In this document: positions 1-7,664 of the stretch, in pieces
Position numbering within the stretch: position 1 is the stretch's first letter
How the letters are laid out: every line of letters starts with the position of its first letter
Assembly (NCBI GenBank): GCA_902793555.1
Contig: CADBEF010000001.1
Location: forward strand, 1-41,402
Reading direction: 5' to 3'
Source: an uncultured bacterium
GTDB lineage: Bacteria > Verrucomicrobiota > Kiritimatiellia > RFP12 > UBA3636
Length of the DNA stretch: 41,402 bases
Program-made: the position numbers and the translations under genes
The notes under the pieces: generated by a model
The model's input: the letters and a program-made list of their open reading frames with translations, nothing else
Databases searched by the model: none
What the model was told of the DNA's origin: nothing

Positions 1-1
1 G

Positions 2-1171
2 GCGCTCGGCGACGGCGCCGCCTCCGCGACGCTCTACTACGACGTCTCGACCTCGTCGACGTTCCCGTCCGGCTCCACGACGTCGACCGCGATCCAGAGC
101 GGCATCCTGCCCGGCGCCCTCCCGAAGGTCGGAACCGCGACCGTGACGGGGCTCTCCGCGGAGACGACCTACTACGTCCGCGTCCGCGCCGTGAACCACG
201 CGAACAAGGTCGGCACGTCCGCGACGATGACCGTGGAGACGCCGCCCGTCGGCGACCCCGAGGTCGCCGTCGACATGACGAGCGTCCTGCAGCGCGCCGC
301 CACCGCGTCGATCTCGATCGCCACGCTCGGCGAAGCCGCCGCGAGCGCCACGATCACGGTCGAATACGGAACGTCGACGAGCTACGGCTCCACCGCGACC
401 GTCTCCGGCACGCCCGCCGCCGGCGCGGTCCTCACGGCTTCGTTCGAGAACCTCGCGACGGAGACGACCTACTACGTGCGCGTCACCGTCCGCAACGACG
501 CGGGCAAGACCGGCGTCGCGACGACGAGCTTCCGCACGCTCGAGCCGAACGACCCCGCGTTCACCCACACGGTGACGCCGTCCTACACCGCGGCCTCGTT
601 CTCGCTCGACGTGACGAAGATCGGCAACGGCGCGACCTCCGCCTCCGGCTACATCCGCTGGGGCTCCTCCTCCGCGCTCTCGCCCGAGCTCGGCCGCGCG
701 CCGCTCTCGAGGATCGTCGCGCCCGGCCCGATGTCCGGCGCCGCGACCCGCCTCTCCGCCGACACGACCTACTACTACGAGGTCGTCGTCACGAACAACC
801 TCGCGGGCCAGACCGCCAAGACGGGTTCGTTCAAGACGGCCAGCGCCCAGCCCCTGCCGCTCGGCCAGGGCTACTACGAGGGCGGACTACGAGGGCGGGT
901 TGCTGATGGGATACTTCAAAGGAGTCTACGATTACAGCAGCCTTGCGTCGGAAAGCGCTCTCGTCGATCTTTCCTGGAACAGCAAGCCGGCCAACCAGAC
1001 ACACGAGGAGTCGTTTGCGCCGGGTCCGATTTCCTGCTACGGTCGCCGGGAAGACTCGTGGAGGAACCCCTTCGACGGAGCCGAGTACTCCTGGAAAAAC
1101 GAATCGTCCATGTGGCCCTACGCGTTCGTCTACGAAGGCGAAATGTGGATGGAGGCTGGCGTTTCGTATAA
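2..1171 (+). CDS. Fn3-like repeat surface protein, 5' part (partial, frameshifted)
   Basis: The frame is open from base 2, so the gene begins before the window. The product consists of Fn3-like beta-sandwich repeats of about 90-100 residues, each ending in a recognisable strand such as GLSAETTYYVRVRAVN, NLATETTYYVRVTVRND or RLSADTTYYYEVVVTNN. These are extracellular adhesin or scaffold-type repeats. The authentic frame stops making sense at about 886, where a 13-bp tandem duplication shifts it; residues encoded from about 887 to 1171 are Arg-rich out-of-frame sequence and are not real protein. Removing one 13-bp unit joins this frame directly to the downstream frame that ends at 4553, so both pieces are one gene in origin. 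No signal peptide can be judged because the 5' end is missing. The substrate or partner is unknown. Confidence 0.75.
   Translation, partial: ALGDGAASATLYYDVSTSSTFPSGSTTSTAIQSGILPGALPKVGTATVTGLSAETTYYVRVRAVNHANKVGTSATMTVETPPVGDPEVAVDMTSVLQRAATASISIATLGEAAASATITVEYGTSTSYGSTATVSGTPAAGAVLTASFENLATETTYYVRVTVRNDAGKTGVATTSFRTLEPNDPAFTHTVTPSYTAASFSLDVTKIGNGATSASGYIRWGSSSALSPELGRAPLSRIVAPGPMSGAATRLSADTTYYYEVVVTNNLAGQTAKTGSFKTASAQPLPLGQGYYEGGLRGRVADGILQRSLRLQQPCVGKRSRRSFLEQQAGQPDTRGVVCAGSDFLLRSPGRLVEEPLRRSRVLLEKRIVHVALRVRLRRRNVDGGWRFV
873..898 (+). repeat. Perfect 13-bp tandem duplication causing a frameshift
   Basis: The unit ACTACGAGGGCGG occurs at 873-885 and again at 886-898 with no mismatch. Bases outside the pair do not continue the repeat. 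Thirteen is not a multiple of three, so the second copy moves the reading frame. Deleting one copy gives the in-frame reading GYYEGGLLMGYF across the junction. It may be a real slipped-strand mutation, a phase-variation site, or an assembly error. Confidence 0.9.
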
Positions 1172-4100
1172 CTTCGCGAGTTGCTTCTTCCCGATCCAGT
1201 TGATGTACGTCGACGGGCGGGAGGTCGTCAAGGAAAGCGACGGCGGAGGCAAGTATCCCTTCGTAGCCGATGCGTTCGTTCCCGATTTTACCGGATGGCA
1301 CGAGGTGAAAATCTCGCACGCCATCACCAAATGGAACGGAGGCGGCGCCTGCGGGCGCGCCTACAACGTAGGGGAGGGCGATGCTTCTCCGTTCTATCCG
1401 ATTGCCTACGGCCTTGCGTGGAACACGAACGGCCCGACGACCGTGACGACGTCCAACACGAACCAGTGGCAGAAGCTCCTCGACACCGGCAACCGCCACC
1501 TCTTCCGCGCACGCGGGACGAAGCCGGCGATGGCGTTCCTCGACCAGGAGCCGACGTGGACGGCCAGCTCCATGACGGTTCCCGTCCGCCTCGACACGAT
1601 GTACGACGGCCTGACGCTCACGGTCTACGCCTCCCGCTCGCCGAACGCGTGGTACTTCGAGGACCGCTGGGAGAAGACGGTCGTCGTCGGCTCCACCGGC
1701 GACGCCGGCGCCAAGACGATGAACGCGCTCGTCTCCGGCATTGACGCCACGGTCGACTGGTACGTCTCCATCCGCCTCTCCGACGGCGCGAACTACGACT
1801 ACTGGTCCGACCCAGTGAAGTTCACGCCGCAGATCGTGCAGCAGCCGCCCGCCGGAAACGTGACGGTCGGTACGCCGACGTTCACGTCGAACACCGCCAC
1901 GGTGAACGTGACGAGCCTCGGCGACGAGACCGGCACCGTCGCCATCGTCCTCGAATACGGAACCGACCCGACCTTCGCCGATCCCGACACGAAGACCGGC
2001 ACGGCCGTCTCCGCTCCCGGCTCGCAGAACTTCTCGCTGACCGGGCTCCAGCCCGGGCGGACCTACTACGTCCGCGCGCGCCTCACCGGCTCGGCGCTCG
2101 GCCTCGAGACCGTGACCGAGGCCGTCTCGTTCACGACGCCCGCCTACACGCCGCCCGTCATCGCGTCCGTCTCCGCGAGCGCGACCGAGGCCACGTCCGC
2201 GACGATCTCGGTGAACGTCTCGTCGCTGGGACAGGGAAGCGAGGACGCCACGATCGAGGTCTACGTCTCCACCGGCGCGTTCGGCACGACGCCGACCGCC
2301 ACGCGCACGATCAACGCGGCGGGGTCGGAGACGTTCACGATCAACGGCCTCCAGGCGGGCACCGCCTACTTCGTCAAGGTCGTCGTGACGGGCTCCAACC
2401 GACTCTCCGCGACGGATACGACCGCCTCGTTCGTGACGGGCACCGTCCATCCGCCCGCCGGCACGCTCGCCGTGTCCGGCGTCGGCCGCGCGGGCGCGAC
2501 CGCGACCGCGACGCTTTCGTCGCTCGGCGACAGCACGGGCGCCGTCGCCGTGTCGGTCGAGGTCTCGACCGATCCGGCCTTCTCGCAGAAGACGACCGTC
2601 GCGGGCGGCTCCCTGGCCGCGGCCGGCGAGCAGGTCCTCGCGATCGAGGGGCTCGCGGGCGAGACGACCTACTACGCGCGCGCCGTCTTCGCGGGCACGC
2701 GCGGCGGCTCGCCGCTCGTCGGCTACTCCGAGACCGTGTCCTTCACGACGCTCGGCGCGCAGGGGCCCGCGGCGACGCTCTCGTTCAACCAGATCTCGTT
2801 CGACGGCGCGATGGCGGTCGTCCGCGTGACGTCGCTCGGCGACGACGCGACCACGGTCTCGATCGCCCTGGAGGTCGCCGACAACCAGGCGATGGAGGAC
2901 GCGGCCGGCGCCGGATCGAGGACCGGCGCGGGCGTCGGCGACTCGTCCTTCTCGCTCGACGAGCTGCTCCCGGGCCGGACCTATTGGGTCCGCGCGACCG
3001 TGACCGGCGCGCCGTCCGGGCTCGCGACCGTCGTCACGGGCAGCTTCTCCACGCTCGCCTACGGCGCGCCCGCGCTCGGGACCGTCACGGACGAGACCAC
3101 GTTCGACACCGTCGAGCTGACCCTTCCGGTGACCGACCTCGGCGCCGGCAGCGACTCGGTCTCGATCGTCGCGCGCCTCACGACCGACGACCACTTCGTC
3201 GGCGGCGTCGAGAAGACGGCGGCCCTGTCCAAGGCCGGTTCCGTCTCGTTCTCGTGGGACGGCCTCGAGGCCGGAACGTCCTACTACTGGACGATCGTCG
3301 CGACCGGATCGAACGGCGAGTCGACCACGCTCCAGGGCCAGACGCAGACGCGCTTCCACGCGCTGGCGCTCGGACCGGCGTCCGCGACGCCGGCCGACGA
3401 CGGACGCTCGGCGACGCTGTCCGTCTCGATCCTCAACCTCGCCTCGCCGCCCGCCACGATGGCGCTCTTCGTCAACGGCACCGAGGTCCGGTCCGAGGGC
3501 GGCATCACGGCCGCGCGCGCCTTCGATTGGCAGATCGGTACCGTGGCCGGGACGCTCTACCGGTTCGAGTTCCGCGCCACCGCGGGTGGCGAGACCGTCG
3601 TCTCGGCGGGCTCGTTCACCGCGCCCTCCGTCGGCGACTGGTTCAACGTGCGCTGGGCCGAGGACGGCTACGCCGCGGGGACCGCGTGGAACACGGAGGC
3701 CGCCGTCGGCGCCTCGGGCGGCCGGTGGACGCGCCCGGCGGGCGACGAATCGGCGTTCGACGGCGCTCGTCTCGTCCTCGCCCCTCCGGAGGAGGATGTC
3801 GCCGTCCTGCGCTTCACGCCGACCAACGCGGTCTCGAACGCGTCCGACTTCACCATCCGCGGCGAGACCGTCGTGACCGCCGGCGCGCGGCCGGAGGGCA
3901 TCCCCGGCGGCGCGATCGGCGCGCTGCTCTTCCTCGAGGAAGGCCCCGCCGTCTGGACGGGCGAGGGCTGGACGCCGCTCACGGGCGACGCGCCCGAATC
4001 GGGCGACACGGTCTCCTGGAAGCTGGACGTCAAGGTCTCGGGCGAAGGCGCCCCGGCCGTCCGCTACACGATCGACGGCACGGTCCGCTCCACCGCCGAG

Positions 4101-4553
4101 GAGATGACGCGGACGTGGATTCCGCTTCCCGTCGGAACGAAGACCCTCACCGCCGTCGGCTTTGCCGGCGGCGGCAAGGTCGGCAACTTCCGCGGCTACT
4201 ACACCGCGACCGTCGTCGGGCGCTTCGAGAAGCCTCACTTCGGCGACGGCTCCGTCTCCGGCGAGGGCGGTTCCGCGCTTTCCGTCGTCACCGACCCCGC
4301 CACCGGCGCCACCACCTTCGCCGTCTCGATCGACAACGCGTCCGACGACGCCGTCTACGGCGTCTACGCCGCCGAGGCGGTGACCGGCCCCTACGTCCGC
4401 GTCGCGAACCCCGGCGTCGCGCGGGACGGCACCGTCCGGACGTTCACCATCGACGTCTCCGACGGGGAGGACACGCAGTTCGTCGTCATCCTCGCCGCCG
4501 AATCCGAGGCCGACCTCCCGGCCCAGTTCGACGACCCGTCGCAGTTCGACTGA
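900..4553 (+). CDS. PA14-like and Fn3-like repeat surface protein, 3' part
   Basis: This is the continuation of the gene broken at 873-898; the TTG at 900 and ATG at 906 are only nominal starts. Order of regions in the 1217-residue reading: about 1-200, a PA14/GLEYA-like carbohydrate-binding-type domain (a sensor strand with MYVDGREVV, then TGWHEVKI); about 200-910, seven or so Fn3-like repeats with GLQPGRTYYVRARLTG-type ends; about 910-1110, a jelly-roll-like region; then a C-terminal tail that ends in an acidic stretch. There is no LPxTG, PEP-CTERM or obvious membrane anchor. The PA14-like stretch (about 905-1400) looks less GC-rich than the repeats on either side, which could mean it was inserted later. 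The gene is followed after 28 bp by another secreted protein. Its role is probably adhesion or polysaccharide contact; this is inference. Confidence 0.8.
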   Translation: MLMGYFKGVYDYSSLASESALVDLSWNSKPANQTHEESFAPGPISCYGRREDSWRNPFDGAEYSWKNESSMWPYAFVYEGEMWMEAGVSYNFASCFFPIQLMYVDGREVVKESDGGGKYPFVADAFVPDFTGWHEVKISHAITKWNGGGACGRAYNVGEGDASPFYPIAYGLAWNTNGPTTVTTSNTNQWQKLLDTGNRHLFRARGTKPAMAFLDQEPTWTASSMTVPVRLDTMYDGLTLTVYASRSPNAWYFEDRWEKTVVVGSTGDAGAKTMNALVSGIDATVDWYVSIRLSDGANYDYWSDPVKFTPQIVQQPPAGNVTVGTPTFTSNTATVNVTSLGDETGTVAIVLEYGTDPTFADPDTKTGTAVSAPGSQNFSLTGLQPGRTYYVRARLTGSALGLETVTEAVSFTTPAYTPPVIASVSASATEATSATISVNVSSLGQGSEDATIEVYVSTGAFGTTPTATRTINAAGSETFTINGLQAGTAYFVKVVVTGSNRLSATDTTASFVTGTVHPPAGTLAVSGVGRAGATATATLSSLGDSTGAVAVSVEVSTDPAFSQKTTVAGGSLAAAGEQVLAIEGLAGETTYYARAVFAGTRGGSPLVGYSETVSFTTLGAQGPAATLSFNQISFDGAMAVVRVTSLGDDATTVSIALEVADNQAMEDAAGAGSRTGAGVGDSSFSLDELLPGRTYWVRATVTGAPSGLATVVTGSFSTLAYGAPALGTVTDETTFDTVELTLPVTDLGAGSDSVSIVARLTTDDHFVGGVEKTAALSKAGSVSFSWDGLEAGTSYYWTIVATGSNGESTTLQGQTQTRFHALALGPASATPADDGRSATLSVSILNLASPPATMALFVNGTEVRSEGGITAARAFDWQIGTVAGTLYRFEFRATAGGETVVSAGSFTAPSVGDWFNVRWAEDGYAAGTAWNTEAAVGASGGRWTRPAGDESAFDGARLVLAPPEEDVAVLRFTPTNAVSNASDFTIRGETVVTAGARPEGIPGGAIGALLFLEEGPAVWTGEGWTPLTGDAPESGDTVSWKLDVKVSGEGAPAVRYTIDGTVRSTAEEMTRTWIPLPVGTKTLTAVGFAGGGKVGNFRGYYTATVVGRFEKPHFGDGSVSGEGGSALSVVTDPATGATTFAVSIDNASDDAVYGVYAAEAVTGPYVRVANPGVARDGTVRTFTIDVSDGEDTQFVVILAAESEADLPAQFDDPSQFD

Positions 4554-4581
4554 TCGAACCCTTGCACCAGCACGCATCACA

Positions 4582-6705
4582 ATGAAAAGAATCCTCCCCC
4601 TCCTCCTCGCGCTCTGCTCGCTCGCCCTGCCGGCCTCGGCGGCAACGGTCAACTACTTCTGGAACAACTCCGGCACCGACATGAACAGCCCGTCGAGCTA
4701 CTCGCGCGTGGACACCGGCGAGGTCTCGACCGTCCTGCCCGACAGCGATGACCTCGTCTGGTTCCACGGTCTCCCGGAAAAGCAGCCTCGCCTGACGTCG
4801 AGCCTCTCGCTCTACGGCATCCGCTTCGCCAGCACGAACGATGTCAGCAAGGGCAAGTTCTACGCCTCGACGGACGACGGCCTGAACGGCTACAACCATT
4901 GCGGCTGGGTCCTGACGGGCGCGGAGGGCGCGGTCCTCACGCTGACGAGGAACGCCAACCTGGGGCAGAGCGAAAACAACCAGTGCGTGATCGCGTCCTG
5001 CTCCTACGGCACGAACCGCGTCGAATGCCCCGTCCAGTTTCCCACTGCCGCGAAGATCATGGGCAACGCCGGGCGTCTCGTCCTTGCCGGCCCGATTTCC
5101 CAGCCCGAAAACGGCACAACACGCCTGATGGATTCCGGCGGGACCGGCGGAGTTGTCCTCGCTGCCGCCAATCCGAACTTCCTGGGCTTTCTCGACACCT
5201 CGAACGGCAACATCGAACTCGCGCATACCAATGCCATCTGCGCCGTCAAGCGCGTGGGTCTGGTCTCCTCCAGCGGCGGCGGCACTTACCGCTACTTCCG
5301 CAATCTGACCGGCGGCGAACTGGTGGACAGTCATCCGTTCGAATTCTGGATGGAAAAATGCGAGGCCACAGTCTTCGCCGGTCCGCCGATGCGCTTCCCC
5401 GCCGCGACGCTCTGCCCGGACTCCGGACAGAACCGCACCATCTGGGTCGATACATCCCTTACGGTCGGTGATGTCTCCAACAGGAACGTTAGTGCCGGGA
5501 CGACCGCCGGACGGTACGCCGCGCTCGACTACTACGGCGCAGGATCGCTTCATGTGCTCGGCGACTTCGGCCCTAGCGATCTTCCGGGCGTGACGAACGT
5601 TCTTCGGCTCCTTGGCGGGACGGTCGTCCTTCACGATCCGCAGACCTTGGCGGCGACACCGGTCGCGGTCGGTCAGAAGGGGACGAATTCACGCCGTCCG
5701 CGCCTCGGTATCTCTCAGGACCTTTCCGTCAAGACGGGGCTTGTCCCCGGAGGCGAAATCTTCTATTACGAAAACTGCAACTACGGCGGCTGGGCCGCTT
5801 ACGGCGGCGACCACACGGTCACGATGGAGGCCGCAACCGACGGCGTGCTGAAGCTGCGTGGCTGGAAGGGCGACACGACGGGCCTTTCCGCAAATGTGAG
5901 CAATTGGAACGGCAGCGACTGGTGGATTGTGCCCGGCGACTTCAATTTTGGCGCGGAAGACGCGGACGGCACGGTCACGCTCGCCCACGACATCGATGTG
6001 AATCTGGGGGACAGCAACGCCACGTTCGGGCTCGGCGCATTCCAGGGCGATGCCTTTGTCGCGGGCCGCATTGCCGGGTCGATCACCAACTCGGTTTCCG
6101 GCTTCCTCCCCCGCTGGATCCGCAAGGACGTGGGCGACGGCGCGGTGGCCATCGACGGGCCGGTGTTCATCACGGGCGGACACTACGTCTCTTCGGGCGG
6201 CCTCCTCTTCAACGGCCCCACGGCCGGTTCCGTGACGGCCCGGATCGGCGGCTGGCTCGGCGGCACGGGGACGGTCCACGCGGTGACGGTCCAGAGCGGC
6301 GGCGCCCTCCGTCCGGGCGAGCTGGGCGGCACGCTCACGTCCGATGGCGCGGTCACGATGGCCGACGGAGCGAAGCTGATCGTTGATATCGGAGACGTCT
6401 CCGACAACGGCGACGTGCATGGCTGCCTGAATCTCACGGGGCGCTCGGTCGCGCTGAAGGCGAACGGCACGGTCACACTCGTACCGAACCTTGTCGGCAA
6501 GCTCACGGGCGGCCGCACCGTCAAGATCCTCGACTGGTCGGGGGCGACGAATCCCACCGACACGTCGCTCTTCAACATCGGGAACTGGACGGTCGACGCC
6601 GATCCGGAAGTCTACTCCAAGGCCGAGCTCTCGGTCCAAGGCCAGGCGATGTATCTCAAGTTCGCCCTCGCGAACTGCGGCGGGACGATGCTCCTGCTCT
6701 TCTAG
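4582..6705 (+). CDS. Secreted autotransporter-associated beta-strand repeat protein
   Basis: A 707-residue protein with a clear Sec signal peptide (KR start, hydrophobic LLLALCSLALP, cleavage after ASA at about residue 20). The C-terminal third (about 530-640) shows the Gly-rich pattern of autotransporter-associated beta-strand repeats (PF12951-like): GGLLFNG, then GGTGTV, VTVQSGGALRPG and VTMADGAKLIVDI. The middle is rich in short beta-strand-like segments and is probably a parallel beta-helix. There is no C-terminal outer-membrane beta-barrel and no PEP-CTERM motif; the protein ends in a short hydrophobic LLLF. Proteins of this type are abundant in Verrucomicrobia, Lentisphaerae and Kiritimatiellota. 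The ATG at 4582 is chosen because it gives the signal peptide; no clear Shine-Dalgarno precedes it. It lies 28 bp after the Fn3 gene and may be co-transcribed. Confidence 0.8.
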   Translation: MKRILPLLLALCSLALPASAATVNYFWNNSGTDMNSPSSYSRVDTGEVSTVLPDSDDLVWFHGLPEKQPRLTSSLSLYGIRFASTNDVSKGKFYASTDDGLNGYNHCGWVLTGAEGAVLTLTRNANLGQSENNQCVIASCSYGTNRVECPVQFPTAAKIMGNAGRLVLAGPISQPENGTTRLMDSGGTGGVVLAAANPNFLGFLDTSNGNIELAHTNAICAVKRVGLVSSSGGGTYRYFRNLTGGELVDSHPFEFWMEKCEATVFAGPPMRFPAATLCPDSGQNRTIWVDTSLTVGDVSNRNVSAGTTAGRYAALDYYGAGSLHVLGDFGPSDLPGVTNVLRLLGGTVVLHDPQTLAATPVAVGQKGTNSRRPRLGISQDLSVKTGLVPGGEIFYYENCNYGGWAAYGGDHTVTMEAATDGVLKLRGWKGDTTGLSANVSNWNGSDWWIVPGDFNFGAEDADGTVTLAHDIDVNLGDSNATFGLGAFQGDAFVAGRIAGSITNSVSGFLPRWIRKDVGDGAVAIDGPVFITGGHYVSSGGLLFNGPTAGSVTARIGGWLGGTGTVHAVTVQSGGALRPGELGGTLTSDGAVTMADGAKLIVDIGDVSDNGDVHGCLNLTGRSVALKANGTVTLVPNLVGKLTGGRTVKILDWSGATNPTDTSLFNIGNWTVDADPEVYSKAELSVQGQAMYLKFALANCGGTMLLLF

Positions 6706-6714
6706 TTCCCCTCG

Positions 6715-6753
6715 GCGCGCGTGGCGAGGTGCGCCGCACCCCGCCACGCGCGC
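6715..6753 (+). terminator. Long perfect hairpin after the surface-protein genes
   Basis: Left arm 6715-6726 pairs perfectly (12 bp) with 6742-6753; after one A/C mismatch (6727/6741) a further 5 bp pair (6728-6732 with 6736-6740) around a 3-nt loop. It starts 10 nt after the stop codon of the secreted protein. There is no U-tract on either strand, so it is not a textbook intrinsic terminator. It could be a U-less terminator, a 3'-end stabiliser, or a bidirectional block between two transcription units. Confidence 0.6.
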
Positions 6754-6815
6754 ATGAAGTCGGCCTCCCGGCGGCGCGGTTTCCCGCGCCGCTCGGCCTC
6801 GGCGCGCGCGCGCGT

Positions 6816-6844
6816 TTGCTTCGGACGCGCGTATCTGCTAGAAT
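6816..6844 (+). promoter_or_regulatory. Sigma70-like extended -10 promoter of the export operon
   Basis: TTGCTT at 6816-6821, a 17-bp spacer, then TAGAAT at 6839-6844 preceded by TGC (extended -10). Exactly 7 nt separate the -10 from the ATG of the permease gene at 6852. The A of the ATG is the first purine at a normal initiation distance, so a leaderless transcript is predicted. Confidence 0.7.
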
Positions 6845-6851
6845 TCCGCGC

Positions 6852-7661
6852 ATGCAAGCGACGCCGTCCCAGCCCGATTCCCCCTGCCGGCCCTACCGCC
6901 GGCCCGGATTCGTCCACGACGGTTTTCTCGTCGCGGAGCTCGTGAAGCGGGACTTCAAGGCGCGCTACGACCGCAGCGTGCTGGGGATGTTCTGGTGCGT
7001 CCTGCAGCCGACGCTCACGATGGGCCTTCTGTATGCGGTCTTCTCCCTCTTCTTCCGGCACTCGATTCCGAACTTCCCGCTTTACCTCATCTCGGGCATC
7101 GTGTTCTACCAGTTCTTCGTCGAGACGACGACCACGGCGATGCAATCCATCCAGGAGAACGCGGCGCTCATCGCCAAGGTGAAGGTTCCCCTTTGGACGT
7201 ATCCGGTCACCCGGGCCGTGTCGAGCCTGATCAACTTCCTCTTCGCCCTGGTCCCGCTGTTCTGCGTCGTCCTTCTCACGCGCGCGCCCCTGCGCCCGAC
7301 CATGCTCCTGCTTTTCTACAGCACGGCCAGCATGCTCGTTTTCGCGCTCGGCGTCGGGCTCTTCCTCGCCGCCCTCGCCGTCTTCTTCCACGACGTGAAG
7401 TTCCTGTGGGGGTTCGCCTGCATGCTCTGCATGTACGCGACGCCGATCTTCTACCCGGAGAAGGTCCTCATGCAGGGGCACCACTGGATGGTCTATTTCA
7501 ACCCGATCTACCACATGATCCACTTTTCGCGCCTCGCGCTGAACGGACAGGTTCCGACGGCGACGGAGTTCGCGGCCTGCGCGGTTTTCGCGCTCCTCTC
7601 GATCGTGGCGGGGACGCTCGTCTTCCGCTCGCTCAAGAACAAGTTCGCCCTCGCCCTCTGA
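6852..7661 (+). CDS. wzm: ABC-2 type polysaccharide export permease (Wzm/RfbA-like)
   Basis: A 269-residue inner-membrane permease that would translocate a lipid-linked polysaccharide together with the adjacent ATPase. It has the ABC-2 (PF01061) plan: an N-terminal amphipathic segment with LVKRDFKARYDRSVLG, followed by six hydrophobic segments, with the typical sequence GMFWCVLQPTLTMGLLYAVF at the first and YATPIFYPEKV late in the protein. The length matches O-antigen, teichoic acid and capsule exporters. The start at 6852 is preferred over an upstream in-frame ATG at 6729, because the promoter -10 lies at 6839-6844 and the sequence before 6852 forms the end of the hairpin region and is Arg-rich junk. 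The ATPase gene begins 3 nt after the stop, indicating an operon. Confidence 0.92.
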   Translation: MQATPSQPDSPCRPYRRPGFVHDGFLVAELVKRDFKARYDRSVLGMFWCVLQPTLTMGLLYAVFSLFFRHSIPNFPLYLISGIVFYQFFVETTTTAMQSIQENAALIAKVKVPLWTYPVTRAVSSLINFLFALVPLFCVVLLTRAPLRPTMLLLFYSTASMLVFALGVGLFLAALAVFFHDVKFLWGFACMLCMYATPIFYPEKVLMQGHHWMVYFNPIYHMIHFSRLALNGQVPTATEFAACAVFALLSIVAGTLVFRSLKNKFALAL

Positions 7662-7664
7662 GCC

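Noticed and set aside
831-4652. 1273-codon open frame on the minus strand across the Fn3 gene
   Set aside because: Very Arg/Gly/Asp-rich with no domain; it is the antisense shadow of high-GC coding sequence. Similar shadows occur opposite most genes here.
6729-6851. Upstream ATG for the Wzm-like permease
   Set aside because: It lies within the hairpin and before the promoter; the extra residues are Arg-rich and no permease of this family needs them.
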